The notes: generated by a model from the letters alone, not told the origin. Shown: positions 53,398-62,842, counted from the stretch's first letter. The stretch is 64,000 nt of DNA from an uncultured bacterium (GCA_937951895.1 CALFER010000021.1:124001-188000), one strand, 5' to 3'. Program-made: numbers and translations.

Positions 53398-55442
53398 TGG
53401 AACTCGATGCACTGGATCGTCTGGCTGCTCAGGCGTTTGAAGGCTATGTCGTTCGTAAAGACCTCGTCAGGACATACAGTCGTCAATATCCTGTTCCCAC
53501 CTATGTGGTGGAATTCCTCCTGGGTCGGTACTGCGCCAGCACCAACGAAAGCGAGATCAACGAAGGTCTCGAAGTCGTGGAACGCCAGCTCGCCTCCCGG
53601 ACGGTCAGGGCAGGGGAACACGAACTGTTCAAGGCCAGGGCGAGGGAGAAGGGGTCAATCAAGATCATCGATCTGATCAGCGCCCGGCTGGATGCCAAAA
53701 CCGATTCATACCTGGCGACATTACCGAGTCTGCTCCTGAAGGATGTCCGGATCGATCCGGAACTGGTCAAGAAACACGAGAGGATGCTGACTGGCGGATT
53801 TTATGCCGAGGTCGAATTGGAGTATGACGCTGCCATCGCCCAGGAAAAAAACGGAAGGCCATTCGGCATCGGTATGTTACGGGAGATACAACTCTCCAAA
53901 CGGGATGTTCTCGATGTCTTTAGTAAAGGTCGGGAAGGGTTTACGACAGCGGAATGGAAGGATTTTCTATTACGCAGCCTGGGTTTTGAACCTGAGACGC
54001 TTACACCCAGAGCCAGGGATATGATCCTGCTGAGGATGGTTCCGTTCGTCGAACGCAACTATAACATGGTGGAGCTGGGACCCAGAGGTACCGGTAAAAG
54101 CCACTTATTCCAGCAGATTTCGCCCTATGCGCATCTGATATCCGGCGGGAAGGCGACGGTAGCCCGGATGTTCGTCAACAACGCCTCTGGTCAGCGTGGG
54201 CTGGTTTGTCAATATGACGTGATCTGCTTCGACGAGGTCTCCGGTGTGTCGTTCGATCAGAAGGACGGCGTGAATATCATGAAGGGGTATATGGAATCAG
54301 GAGAGTTCAGTCGAGGAAAGGAATCCATCCGTGCAGACGGCGGAATCGTCCTGGTGGGCAATTTCGAGGTGGATGTCGAGCATCAACAGCGGATCGGTCA
54401 TCTGTTCGGTCCCCTGCCTCCTGAAATGCGGAACGATACGGCGTTCATGGACAGAATTCATGCGTATTTGCCCGGCTGGGATCTCCCGTCGATGAAAGCG
54501 GAACTGTTTACGGATCACTTTGGACTGGTCAGCGATTTCCTCTCGGAATGCCTGACCCACCTTCGGGAACAGAGCCGGATGAAAGTGATCCAGGATCGAG
54601 TGCAGTATGGGGGTGCGCTCCGGGGACGTGACGTGAGTGCCACGAACAAGACCGTCTGCGGCCTTCTGAAGCTGTTGTACCCGGCACCGGATATGCCCAT
54701 TGCGGACGAAGACCTGGAATGGGCGGTGAGGATCGCGCTGGAAGTGAGACGCAGGGTCAAGGAGCAGCAGAAACGGATCGGAGCAGCAGAGTTCCGGAAC
54801 ACGCACTTCAGCTACACGATGGGGGTTGATGGTGTCGAGAAATACGTTTCCACACCTGAACTCCAGAGTGAGAGCAGTATCGGTACTGATCCGCTGCCTC
54901 CAGGTCACATCTGGGTCATCAGTCCCGGTGGTGAAGGTGAGAATCCCGGATTGTTCCGAATCGAGATCAATGTCGGTCCCGGATCAGGGGTTCGCATACT
55001 GAACCGGACACCTCCCAAACCGTTCGTGGAAAGCGTCAAGATCGCGGAGCAGAACCTGTACGCTCGCAGTCGTGACCTGGTCGGAGACCGTGATCCCAGA
55101 GGCCATGAATTCACGATCCAGCTCCGGGCGTTTGACGCCTGCAAGAGCGGCAGCCAGGTGGGTGTGAGCGTGTTGCTGTCGCTGTGCAGTGCGCTGTTGG
55201 CGAAGCACATTAAAGGTGGCTTGATCCTAGCCGGTGGAATCAATCTGGGAGGTTCCATCGAACCGATGTACAACGCCGTCAATATCGTGGAGCTGGCCGC
55301 AGAGAAAGGGGCGACAACGGTGCTGATGCCGGTATCCACCCGGAAGCAGCTTTATGATTTGTCGGATGACATCGCAACGAAGGTGAATGTGTTGTTCTAC
55401 GCGGATGCGCGGGATGCGCTTCTGAAGGCGATGGTGGAGTAA
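53394..55442 (+). CDS. brxL: BREX Lon-like AAA+ protein BrxL
   Basis: 682 residues. ATG at 53394 (ATGA overlap with pglZ); the adjacent ATG at 53397 is equally possible. AAA+ domain: Walker A GPRGTGKS (about 227-234), Walker B VICFDEVSGVSFDQ. The C-terminal 190 residues are a Lon-protease-like domain with FDACKSGSQVGVSVLLSL at the position of the Lon catalytic serine loop and KGGLILAGGINLGGSIEP. BrxL forms DNA-binding hexameric rings and is needed for phage resistance but not methylation. This completes a type 1 BREX set. Confidence 0.95.
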   Translation: MMELDALDRLAAQAFEGYVVRKDLVRTYSRQYPVPTYVVEFLLGRYCASTNESEINEGLEVVERQLASRTVRAGEHELFKARAREKGSIKIIDLISARLDAKTDSYLATLPSLLLKDVRIDPELVKKHERMLTGGFYAEVELEYDAAIAQEKNGRPFGIGMLREIQLSKRDVLDVFSKGREGFTTAEWKDFLLRSLGFEPETLTPRARDMILLRMVPFVERNYNMVELGPRGTGKSHLFQQISPYAHLISGGKATVARMFVNNASGQRGLVCQYDVICFDEVSGVSFDQKDGVNIMKGYMESGEFSRGKESIRADGGIVLVGNFEVDVEHQQRIGHLFGPLPPEMRNDTAFMDRIHAYLPGWDLPSMKAELFTDHFGLVSDFLSECLTHLREQSRMKVIQDRVQYGGALRGRDVSATNKTVCGLLKLLYPAPDMPIADEDLEWAVRIALEVRRRVKEQQKRIGAAEFRNTHFSYTMGVDGVEKYVSTPELQSESSIGTDPLPPGHIWVISPGGEGENPGLFRIEINVGPGSGVRILNRTPPKPFVESVKIAEQNLYARSRDLVGDRDPRGHEFTIQLRAFDACKSGSQVGVSVLLSLCSALLAKHIKGGLILAGGINLGGSIEPMYNAVNIVELAAEKGATTVLMPVSTRKQLYDLSDDIATKVNVLFYADARDALLKAMVE

Positions 55443-55484
55443 CGACAAAATTGTAAATCCCGACAATTCAGAGAGGACATGGTT

Positions 55485-56531
55485 ATGTGTCTAAAAGAAC
55501 CCAAAGATATTCGAGAGACTGATCGGCATTCTTATTGGTCGAAGCATTTTATCACAACACCTACCTATGATCTGTCACCGGTTGAGAAGGCAGACATGTC
55601 TCCATTCTTGATACATCTTACTGGACGCGAACAGATATTGGGTATTTTGCGGGGAGATGGTGGCAATCACGCACCGCAACCTGGACTAGGATATTTGAGA
55701 TCTAGCATACCCGAAGCTACGATTCGTTATTACAACGCAAGAGTTGTCTGTTTCACGGAATCCCCAACGTTTACCTTGGATTTTTTCAGATATCGAAGAG
55801 AATCTCGTTGGTTGGATAACCATAAGTTCGGTATTGGGTTTTCAAAAGCTGAGTTGTTTGCACATGGCGTTCGTCCCGTACTATATTTACCTGATCCTGT
55901 AATTGCTGGCATTGCATCACGTTTTGGTGATGGGCAAGAGTTAACACCCGAACAAGAACCAGATGATACGGAGAGAAACAGACTTAATTATATATATCCA
56001 CTTATGTTTCCTCTGCTTGAAACCGGAAGATTCCAAGGATTTATGTGGGAAAGAGAGTGGAGATATCCTTCACCAGAAGGAATGGTTTTCCGACATTCAA
56101 GCATCAGAGTAATCTGTTGCCCTGAAGAAGAACAGGGGGAGATTGAAAGATATTTGGATGAAAATGCCGGTAATGTGTTTTTTGCGAACACATGGAGAGA
56201 GTATAATTATGTGACTGCTTTCCTTCGTAGATTGCAATCTTTACGTGAGCTGACCAGTAGTGAGATCGAACGTGCAGGGGAAGAGAACAGAGATCGAGTT
56301 ATTCGGCGTACTATTAGGCAATTTATCAATCTGCAAAGCTCTTTAGCAGTATACGATGGTGCAATGGTTAGTGTTTCGGCAGAACAGAACCAGGAAATGT
56401 TGAATTCAATCAGAGCACAGATCATCGAATCTTTAGAAACTCTTCGGGCGAGTTTGCATGAAGACAATATTGAAAATGCGGATTCTCATGAATACCAAGC
56501 AGAGCATTCCGAAGAAATCGATCCGAGGTAG
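55485..56531 (+). CDS. AbiGi/DUF2971-like protein
   Basis: 348 residues from the ATG at 55485, which has an AGAGG site 8 bases upstream; the ATG at 55479 is too near that site. Sequence features recall AbiGi-type abortive-infection proteins and DUF2971: LIHLTGREQILGILRGDGG near the N-terminus, VVCFTESPTFTLDFFRYR, FGIGFSKAELFAHGVRPVLYLPD, then WEREWRYP and VRVICCPEEE-like text. This is family-level pattern matching only. It is more AT-rich than the BREX genes and follows brxL by 42 bases on the same strand. It is followed immediately by a 177-residue unknown, so the two may be a two-gene accessory module. Confidence 0.5.
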   Translation: MCLKEPKDIRETDRHSYWSKHFITTPTYDLSPVEKADMSPFLIHLTGREQILGILRGDGGNHAPQPGLGYLRSSIPEATIRYYNARVVCFTESPTFTLDFFRYRRESRWLDNHKFGIGFSKAELFAHGVRPVLYLPDPVIAGIASRFGDGQELTPEQEPDDTERNRLNYIYPLMFPLLETGRFQGFMWEREWRYPSPEGMVFRHSSIRVICCPEEEQGEIERYLDENAGNVFFANTWREYNYVTAFLRRLQSLRELTSSEIERAGEENRDRVIRRTIRQFINLQSSLAVYDGAMVSVSAEQNQEMLNSIRAQIIESLETLRASLHEDNIENADSHEYQAEHSEEIDPR

Positions 56532-56540
56532 AGGTTGTAT

Positions 56541-57071
56541 TTGAAGACTACTGCGCATGATAAGCAGATCAGGATCGTAGTGACCAACGGCGATGTATTT
56601 TGGGATGTGTTTTTTATTTCACAGACAAAAGAGGGCGACTTCTACTACGGTCCTATTTCAGAAGCATTCAAGTCCTTTGGTTACGATAAACTTTCACGAC
56701 ATGTCAGCGGGGTTCTGAATGATCCTATCAACAGAATGATGTCCAACCAAATTGGAACACTGATCCCAAGAGCCGAAGTGCCACGATTGGGTTCCGTTGA
56801 AGAGCTTGAAATGATCACAGGGATTTCCATACCAATCCCCCACTTCGAGATTCCAGGAATGTACCGAATCCACACAAAAAAACGCTACGATGATTTAATG
56901 TTGATCGACCTCCGGAATTTAAAGTCCAGACTCAAACTAAACGTCGGCTTCGTGACCATTGACTGCCTGTCGCATCTAAGTGATCTTGTATTCAGAAGGA
57001 AAACCGTAAAGCAGTTATTCCTTTCGATAGTTACATCACCTTGGACGGTTGTAACAGTTGCTGATGAATAG
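56541..57071 (+). CDS. Hypothetical protein, partner of AbiGi-like gene
   Basis: About 176 residues. No ATG is usable near the 5' end. TTG at 56541 lies 6 bases after AGAGG and is the best start; TTG at 56535 directly abuts that site. The stop of the AbiGi-like gene is only 9 bases upstream, suggesting coupling. The protein looks globular (DVFFISQTKEGDFYYGPI near the N-terminus) with no motif I can name. AT-rich like its partner. Confidence 0.5.
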   Translation: MKTTAHDKQIRIVVTNGDVFWDVFFISQTKEGDFYYGPISEAFKSFGYDKLSRHVSGVLNDPINRMMSNQIGTLIPRAEVPRLGSVEELEMITGISIPIPHFEIPGMYRIHTKKRYDDLMLIDLRNLKSRLKLNVGFVTIDCLSHLSDLVFRRKTVKQLFLSIVTSPWTVVTVADE

Positions 57072-57204
57072 GGTTCTTGAATTGTAAATCAGAAATATGC
57101 TAAACAGAGTGTCGATCAGCAGACTGGAGTATAAAACCAGAGCGCTGCCCAGGGATTTATTACCGATACTTGCCGCTGGGATAACAAACGGCTAAACATC
57201 GGCT

Positions 57205-57257
57205 GCACCTCCCCCCAGGTACACGCCGAGAGACAACCGGGGGATTACGGGAGGTGC
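57205..57257 (+). promoter_or_regulatory. Hairpin covering a ribosome-binding site
   Basis: GCACCTCCC (57205-57213) is the perfect complement of GGGAGGTGC (57249-57257), which contains the ribosome site of the gene starting at 57261. Inner C and G runs (57213-57216 and around 57239-57243) extend the pairing. In the mRNA this would mask the site, implying translational control. The remaining gap from 57072 shows nothing else. Confidence 0.5.
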
Positions 57258-57260
57258 TGA

Positions 57261-57884
57261 ATGATATCCATCAGAGACATTTGCAAAGCCAAAGCTGTGG
57301 GAGATAGGGTTCTCCTTAACGAACTGAGCTTGAAACGGGTTCTGGAGCTACAGGATCAATCGTCAAAGCAGACCTGGGCGATGGTCACCACCGACACGCT
57401 GGATGCAACCAACGAGGACAGAGCCAGCAGACGAAGTGCACTTGATCAACGGGTGCGGAGCCTGGGCTATGGGACTTCAAGTCTGGATGGAATCTGGACC
57501 AGGAACCCAACCGACAGTGCCGGGAATAACCTCGATTCCCGGTTTGTTCAGAGTGTAGTCTTCATTCATGGGATCACCCTGAAACATTTGCAGCGCCTCA
57601 TGGTGAGACTGGGACCTGAGAAAGCCCTCTTCGGGTATCCAGACAGCAACATGGCGCTGATGGAACCGAGCGGGGCGAACAGGATCGTCGGTGCAGTGTC
57701 TCCGGCAGCGATTACGCACGTTTGGGGTGCGAACAGGTGTTCTGGGTGGAGATTCGAAGGTTTTATGCTCTTACCGCATGGATTCGTCGAGAACATGATC
57801 GAGCAAAATCTCCGGCGGAACATTGAAAATTTGGGACTGGATGCGGTGCTTCGGGATCGGGACCTGCAACCTAGTGCTCCATGA
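57261..57884 (+). CDS. Hypothetical protein
   Basis: 207 residues. The start is supported by GGGAGGTG 5 bases upstream, itself enclosed in a hairpin. The protein has a Ser/Arg-rich first third with DQRVRSLGYGTSSLDGIW, then a compact domain with SVVFIHGITLKHLQRLM and VWGANRCSGWRFEGFMLLP. I do not recognise a family; it vaguely resembles small phage-type proteins. A second small unknown gene follows after 14 bases. Base composition is like the BREX operon. Confidence 0.55.
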   Translation: MISIRDICKAKAVGDRVLLNELSLKRVLELQDQSSKQTWAMVTTDTLDATNEDRASRRSALDQRVRSLGYGTSSLDGIWTRNPTDSAGNNLDSRFVQSVVFIHGITLKHLQRLMVRLGPEKALFGYPDSNMALMEPSGANRIVGAVSPAAITHVWGANRCSGWRFEGFMLLPHGFVENMIEQNLRRNIENLGLDAVLRDRDLQPSAP

Positions 57885-57898
57885 CGGGGTGAGAACCA

Positions 57899-58351
57899 AT
57901 GCGATCACTTGCATACTGGATTTCTCCTGGTGGTATTTACCTCCGCGTCCAAACCTCGCATATCGCTGCTGTGCTCACCGACCCGGAAAAGTTCCGCTGC
58001 ACACGGGATCAACTTCTGGAGGTCTACCAGAAGAATGGGGAACCCGTCGGGCTGGAAGGACGAGACAGGGAGGAGATCATCCGGGACCTGATACTGCCGC
58101 CGGGATGGATCAGAGCACGCAGGTATTTTACCAAGCACGATGAGAGGTGGTCCTTTACGGTCGAGCAATTCGATGCCCGATGTCGTGCGTTGGTCATCTC
58201 GTTTCTCACGCAGATGGAAAAAACCGGGCTGGAACCGGATAGCGATCTCCCGGTCCATATCAAGCAACTCTGTGATTCTACAACCCTGTTTTTCAACTCT
58301 GCAACCCGGTTCCGCCTATATATAAGCATACCACGGTCAACTATCATCTGA
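57899..58351 (+). CDS. Hypothetical protein
   Basis: 150 residues from the ATG at 57899 after a GGGGTGAG site, 14 bases behind the previous gene and probably co-transcribed. It is mostly helical and charged, with EVYQKNGEPVGLEGRDREEI in the middle and no recognisable motif. The following 280 bases up to the transposase contain only a weak hairpin near 58380-58402 (CCCACT and AGTGTGGG). Confidence 0.45.
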   Translation: MRSLAYWISPGGIYLRVQTSHIAAVLTDPEKFRCTRDQLLEVYQKNGEPVGLEGRDREEIIRDLILPPGWIRARRYFTKHDERWSFTVEQFDARCRALVISFLTQMEKTGLEPDSDLPVHIKQLCDSTTLFFNSATRFRLYISIPRSTII

Positions 58352-58631
58352 TGAACGACCTACAACGGTAGCACCCCCTCCCACTCCATTTCCAGTGTGG
58401 GCATTCAATAGGCTGTTTTTCTACCTGGTTGTGTTTTTGGAATGGAGTTGCCAGCTCCTCTGAGAAAGAGTTCGGCAGTTCCCAATGCTGTTTGGGATCT
58501 CTGAACGGCATTTGTGGGTTTGTAAATGGTGGTTGGGTAATGAAAAATCGTGCTTGGAGGTGGGTTTGTATATACCTCCACCCCCACCCACGAACGTGAC
58601 TGGTCGCTGGGGTTTCAGAGTACTCCCGTCA

Positions 58632-59921
58632 TTACCCATCGTCATCTCCACCCCGTGAGGTGTTGAACCCATCATACCCCTCCGGTTCAATGTCATACTC
58701 ATATTGGTACAACCCACCACACTTCTTACATCGCCTCGATTTAAACTCGATCTCATTGTCCTCTGTTAGGAATTGGGACGGTTTAGCGACCGAGTATAAG
58801 AATTGTGAGAGCGCTGGTACATCAGCAACCAGAGAGTCGAGTTGCATGCGTACCTTTTTCAATAACTCCTTGTTCCTCGTTGCGGCAAGCCCACACGGTC
58901 TTATATGTCTGAATCTCGATGGAATCTCATGACGGAGAAACCGTCTGATAAACTCTTCAACCTTCAGGGCGTGGATCGTGACCGATCCATTCTCATCATC
59001 TTTCCCTTTGAATTGAACGATTCCACCTTTGAGGGCTATGATATCATCGTCTGTGATGGCGACGCGGTTGTAGTATTTACCGAGGTATCCAATCACCACC
59101 TCACGTTTCTGGGTAATCGGTTCGATGAAAGGCTTCCAATTTGCATCCTCCAACTCCTGCTCGCTGGGAAGGTATGGAACCTTATGTCCGTAGGTTTGAA
59201 ATCTCACTCCGTTTTCTATCTCAATGCAGCGCTTGTGGCGGGACGTTTTTTTGTATTCTTTCAAGAACCGTTCTTTAAAGTGTTTTTCCATCTCTCCCGC
59301 ATCGAAGGTGATCTCCTGAAATGCGGTCACTTTTTCATTTCGAATTTTGACTCCATACCCCGCTATCATCACGTGGATATGCACATGGAAACTCATGTTA
59401 CTTCCCCATGTATGGAGGATCGCCAAGTAGGAGGTCTTTAATTTGTGCCTTCGGAGAACCTTATCGATGGCGTGATTAACGGCGTCGAACATCGCCTTAT
59501 AAACCTCTATTTTTTCCTCATTAGAAAAGAGCGTTATGGTCACTTTCTCAGGAAGACGGAACACGATGTGAATATACGGAAACGGCAGTAACTCTTTAAT
59601 CTGCTGTCTTACCCACTTGCGGCGAATCCCAGCCCCGCAGGTCGGGCAATGACGGTTTCCACACTTCCTGTAAGCCTTCATGAGATGCCTACAGTCTTGG
59701 CATCTAAACCTTCTGCCTCCCATTTTCCGGGTCATGCACCCCGTAATATCGTAAATGATTTTCTTCTGGCGTCCCCAGAGAGTAGCCTTGTTTTTCAACA
59801 TGTAATCAGATCCGTGGTTCTGAAAAATATCCTGAACGGTAATTTTGGTTTCTTGATTGGGATCTGACTGGACAGGGGGGTTGGCGTTTAAAAACGCTTG
59901 CGGTGCTTGCTGTGGATTCAT
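58632..59921 (-). CDS. IS91-family transposase (HUH rolling-circle type)
   Basis: 429 residues. The N-terminal zinc-binding part has Cys74, Cys77, Cys87, Cys92 and Cys95 in the IS91 pattern (RHCPTCGAG). The HUH metal motif is HVHIHVMIAG with His181 and His183. The two catalytic tyrosines fit YxxxY in GYLGKYYNRVAI (Tyr279, Tyr283), the Y2 type. It appears full length. IS91-like elements move by rolling circle and can carry neighbouring DNA. I could not define the element ends, which lack inverted repeats in this family. A GAGGAG-type site precedes the ATG. Confidence 0.88.
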   Translation of the reverse strand: MNPQQAPQAFLNANPPVQSDPNQETKITVQDIFQNHGSDYMLKNKATLWGRQKKIIYDITGCMTRKMGGRRFRCQDCRHLMKAYRKCGNRHCPTCGAGIRRKWVRQQIKELLPFPYIHIVFRLPEKVTITLFSNEEKIEVYKAMFDAVNHAIDKVLRRHKLKTSYLAILHTWGSNMSFHVHIHVMIAGYGVKIRNEKVTAFQEITFDAGEMEKHFKERFLKEYKKTSRHKRCIEIENGVRFQTYGHKVPYLPSEQELEDANWKPFIEPITQKREVVIGYLGKYYNRVAITDDDIIALKGGIVQFKGKDDENGSVTIHALKVEEFIRRFLRHEIPSRFRHIRPCGLAATRNKELLKKVRMQLDSLVADVPALSQFLYSVAKPSQFLTEDNEIEFKSRRCKKCGGLYQYEYDIEPEGYDGFNTSRGGDDDG

Positions 59922-60391
59922 ACCTATTCCTCCTCAGGTACGTTTGGTGTTTTAATACTGCTCCACAGTAGCACCAACGATTGAGTCGAACTCGACTCTC
60001 TACTTGTATTAAATAAGCATCTGAACCACTCCCGTCAACCGTTTTTTTTAACATACCAGTGCCTTTTACGATGCTTGAAGTTCTCTTTGTTCGCTGACCA
60101 GCGATCAATCAGAAAATTGTTGGTGGCCGCGCGTAAAATCGGAAACTGGTTCAGACTGAATGCCGACTCCATGAGAACTTTTCCAGGTTTGATAATTGTA
60201 TTCCGGATTGAACATCCTTGGTCAAAATACGTGATTCCATCAGAATGAGAACAAAGAGCACGGCCCCCCAAGGTGCAGATGACTGTTTGTTTCTTCTGCC
60301 CATTCAGGTAGAATGGTGGTGTCGTTTTCACGTTAGGAGGTCGGTCAGGACAGGAAATTGTAGTTTGACATAAACGTTGTTCGGCTTTCGT
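59922..60391 (+). other. Region between transposase and structured leader
   Basis: No gene I can support. A minus-strand frame at 60035-60481 (148 codons) is open but lacks a convincing ribosome site and known motifs, and its N-terminal part coincides with the inverted repeats at 60392-60497. It may hold the upstream end of the IS91-type element. Confidence 0.3.
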
Positions 60392-60527
60392 GGTCACCCC
60401 GCCAAATGTTTTTAAGACCCTCACGACAGCTTCCGTCCCTGCTGAGTTCGGCAGGTAGGGAGTCTGAGTCTGTGAGGGCATCCTTGGCGGGGTGACCGCA
60501 GGCGAATCTTCTTACCTGCCGTTTTTT
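60392..60527 (+). promoter_or_regulatory. Structured leader with nested stems and possible terminator
   Basis: The outer stem GGTCACCCCGCCA (60392-60404) is the perfect complement of TGGCGGGGTGACC (60485-60497). Inside, CCCTCAC (60418-60424) pairs with GTGAGGG (60472-60478), and CCTGC (60438-60442) with GCAGG (60451-60455). CGGCAGGTA (60449-60457) can instead pair with TACCTGCCG (60513-60521), which is followed by six T. The innermost stem and this terminator-like helix exclude each other, as in attenuators. It ends 20 bases before the ATG of the next gene. Confidence 0.5.
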
Positions 60528-60546
60528 CATCAGGGAGGATTTCAGT

Positions 60547-61140
60547 ATGGATAAAAACAAGTTAAACGAACCGAGGGGGTACGGTATGCCCAAGGCGGTC
60601 GGCTGCGATGCCCGTAAATCGACGCGACGTATCTGCTTGATCGATGGGATCATGGCTGGACTCACGAGCGACTCGGTGTATGGCCTCATCGGAACCGGTC
60701 GTGATGAAGCTGCGGTTGCCGACCATCTACAGCATTCGCTCCTGGAAGCTCTCGTGAGAGTTCACCGCTCTCTCGACTGTTCAGCGTCGCCGGAACGGGT
60801 TGCAAAACGCGCAGCAGATTGCCTGCTTTGGGAAGGTAACATCAACACGACTATCAATCATATTCAGTTCTTAGGAGCGCAACATCGGCCCGACTTTATC
60901 ATCCAGATGGATGGGATTCGTGTGGCAGTCGAGTTGAAACGCGGAGAGAGCGGTGCGGCTGTTCGGGAGGCGCTTGGGCAATGCTTGGTCTATGCATCAC
61001 ATTTTGAGTTCACTTGCTGTGTTCTCGTGGACACTTCGCGTGACAAGAAACTCAAACGTGCCTATGTGGATGGTGCAGTCGAGAGAGTGATGCTAGAGCG
61101 GTTGTGGGATGACTTCAATGTCAGACTGGCTGTTGTCTAA
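60547..61140 (+). CDS. Hypothetical protein with PD-(D/E)xK-like core
   Basis: 197 residues behind a GGGAGG site. Residues 114-150 fit a nuclease-type core: RPDFIIQ with Asp116, VAVELKRG with Glu129 and Lys131, then EALGQCLVYA with the helix Gln145. The N-terminal 60 residues are Lys/Arg-rich. No named family is recognised. It is a stand-alone gene with a long structured leader, between an IS91 transposase and small island genes. A DNA- or RNA-cutting role is inferred from the motif only. Confidence 0.6.
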   Translation: MDKNKLNEPRGYGMPKAVGCDARKSTRRICLIDGIMAGLTSDSVYGLIGTGRDEAAVADHLQHSLLEALVRVHRSLDCSASPERVAKRAADCLLWEGNINTTINHIQFLGAQHRPDFIIQMDGIRVAVELKRGESGAAVREALGQCLVYASHFEFTCCVLVDTSRDKKLKRAYVDGAVERVMLERLWDDFNVRLAVV

Positions 61141-61813
61141 CGAACTAAGGTAGATCTCGCGAAGTCAGAATCTTATCGCGTGGTTAACAAGCCCCGCTGA
61201 CGCCCCTCCAACTCGATGCGAGGTGCAGCCACGAATGCAGCAACGAATGTCTATAAAGCCGCCCACGACTATCCGGAACTGGCGTCCCGCCGAATCGACT
61301 TCTCACTCAGCTACGTGGTAGCGATACGTGCGTAGGTGGGGTTTGGGCATACGATAAAGATATCGAGAAAGCACGGAGCTGTCAGAGCCGAGTGTCCTTT
61401 GTGACAGACAAAGAGGTCATCGAATTTTATCTGGAGCAGGTGAAGGAGCGGCAGAAGAAATACAAGGAGTTTTGGACTCCCTGATCGAATCCTTTGAGAA
61501 ATTCGGTGATTCTGCACTGCAACTCAGCGAATGAGTGGGTGATGGATACGAATGAGTGGTGTGGAGATCGGTAAAAACCAACTTACGATCAACGCAGGGG
61601 CGTCTGGTAGCACTGGGAAGGTCAGAACCAAGTTGAGGGTCGATAAGGCTGTTATAAGCGATACTGGCGCGTTAAGTATGCTGTGGGTGGTCTCAGCGCG
61701 GATCATCAACTTGATCCCATGTAAAATGCTTGGGCGTGTTAGCAGGTCCGGGACAAGAGTGTGGTTGGGGTGTTATAATGATTATGGACGCTATTGACAT
61801 GAGGAGCGAGGGT
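61141..61813 (+). other. Gene-poor stretch with a possible coding remnant
   Basis: 673 bases. A plus-strand frame ending at 61484 reads like a protein C-terminus (VSFVTDKEVIEFYLEQVK, then ERQKKYKEFWTP) but has no good start or ribosome site, and may be a decayed gene. A weak 81-codon frame lies at 61552-61797. TATAAT near 61774 could be the -10 for the small gene at 61814. Nothing else is recognised. Confidence 0.3.
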
Positions 61814-62053
61814 ATGAAAAACCAAGAAACCCAAACACTAGAGAAGAAGCCGAAATATCATCCAGTGGTGATCGCAATGTATAAAAAAATGTGGCGGGAG
61901 CGGTGCCATCGAGAAATCACGGATGCCGAGGCTGAGGAGATAATCGACGGGTTCATAAGCATTTGTGAGCATTACTCGAAAACAGATAAGGTACAAAAGA
62001 ATTCCAAACTCTCACCAGGTAGTCATCTGTCAACTCTCAAGAAATTTCGGTAA
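61814..62053 (+). CDS. Small hypothetical protein
   Basis: 79 residues, strongly charged, with a likely helical middle (HREITDAEAEEIIDGFISIC). The ATG follows GAGGAGCGAGGG. A TATAAT about 40 bases upstream suggests its own promoter. The next gene starts 57 bases downstream. No family is recognised; the size and context fit a small island regulator or adaptor. Confidence 0.5.
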   Translation: MKNQETQTLEKKPKYHPVVIAMYKKMWRERCHREITDAEAEEIIDGFISICEHYSKTDKVQKNSKLSPGSHLSTLKKFR

Positions 62054-62110
62054 ATAAGACGAGTCGTCCGGTTGGTTACCAGTTTGAAGTTGGAAGGGAG
62101 GGTCAAAGTT

Positions 62111-62842
62111 TTGGGCGGTGTCGGATCGGGTCGGTTCGGACCAGGTGGCGAGAAACGAATGCTCAGGGTGGATGAGTGCATCTCTCTGGACATCGGCTCC
62201 ATTCGTGGTAAGGGGTGCCTTGTTTCCCGCGAATGGCACCCAGAAGACCCGGAGGCAAGTTCCCTTATATTCAGAAGTATCCGGATCACCGACCAGAACC
62301 GAAAGTGCGTGAAGCTGGTTTTAAAGATATTTGACGGAACAAACCCCGACCAACCGCCAGAGAGGTTTGATATCTCACTGAAGCTCGTTTGGACGCCATG
62401 CAATCTATCAGGTGAACGGCCTTGGTTCCGGTGTTCTGGGGTGGACTGCGGAAGACACGTCCGGATACTCTACAGTCCTCCAGGTATGAAAACTTTTCTC
62501 TGTCGTAACTGCTGGAGATTATCCTTTGGGTCGAGACAAAAGTCTGGTGACACTTATTTCCAGCTCATCCACCGCTTTGATAAGACATGCCGGAAAATGA
62601 GCAAGCGTGGCCTCCCCCTGAACCTCATGGGGAACCTCCCTCCGCGTCCTAAATCGATGCATCGAAAGACCTATAATCTGCTGCTAATGGAGCAGCTCAG
62701 AGCGATTCAAATGTTCATGGAGGGGGAAACTTTTCGACTGGAGAAGAATGCGAAACTGGCTTCTCGCATTTTAACGTCAGTCCATTGTGGAGACACGCTT
62801 CCGAACCCTTCTGAATATCATGGTGGACTAAACCCCGCCTGA
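62111..62842 (+). CDS. Zinc-ribbon protein of a mobile-element-associated family
   Basis: 243 residues with a TTG start at 62111. GGAAGGGAGG lies 8 bases upstream, and this start gives the family's usual opening MGGVGSGRFGPGG. I recognise the general pattern from unnamed proteins near integrases and transposases: a Gly/Arg-rich start, LDIGSIRGKG, a TPCNLSGERPWFRC segment and a second CRNCWRLSFGSRQ segment. Cys108/Cys113 and Cys131/Cys134 are candidate zinc ligands. The C-terminal part is helical and basic. Probably nucleic-acid binding. Function unknown. Confidence 0.7.
   Translation: MGGVGSGRFGPGGEKRMLRVDECISLDIGSIRGKGCLVSREWHPEDPEASSLIFRSIRITDQNRKCVKLVLKIFDGTNPDQPPERFDISLKLVWTPCNLSGERPWFRCSGVDCGRHVRILYSPPGMKTFLCRNCWRLSFGSRQKSGDTYFQLIHRFDKTCRKMSKRGLPLNLMGNLPPRPKSMHRKTYNLLLMEQLRAIQMFMEGETFRLEKNAKLASRILTSVHCGDTLPNPSEYHGGLNPA

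Noticed and set aside
60035..60481. 148-codon minus-strand frame
   Set aside because: No clear ribosome site or known motif, and it runs through the inverted repeats; retained only as a note in the gap entry.
60392..60497. Integron attC site
   Set aside because: The expected core sites (RYYYAAC/GTTRRRY) are not at the stem ends and no integron integrase is present.
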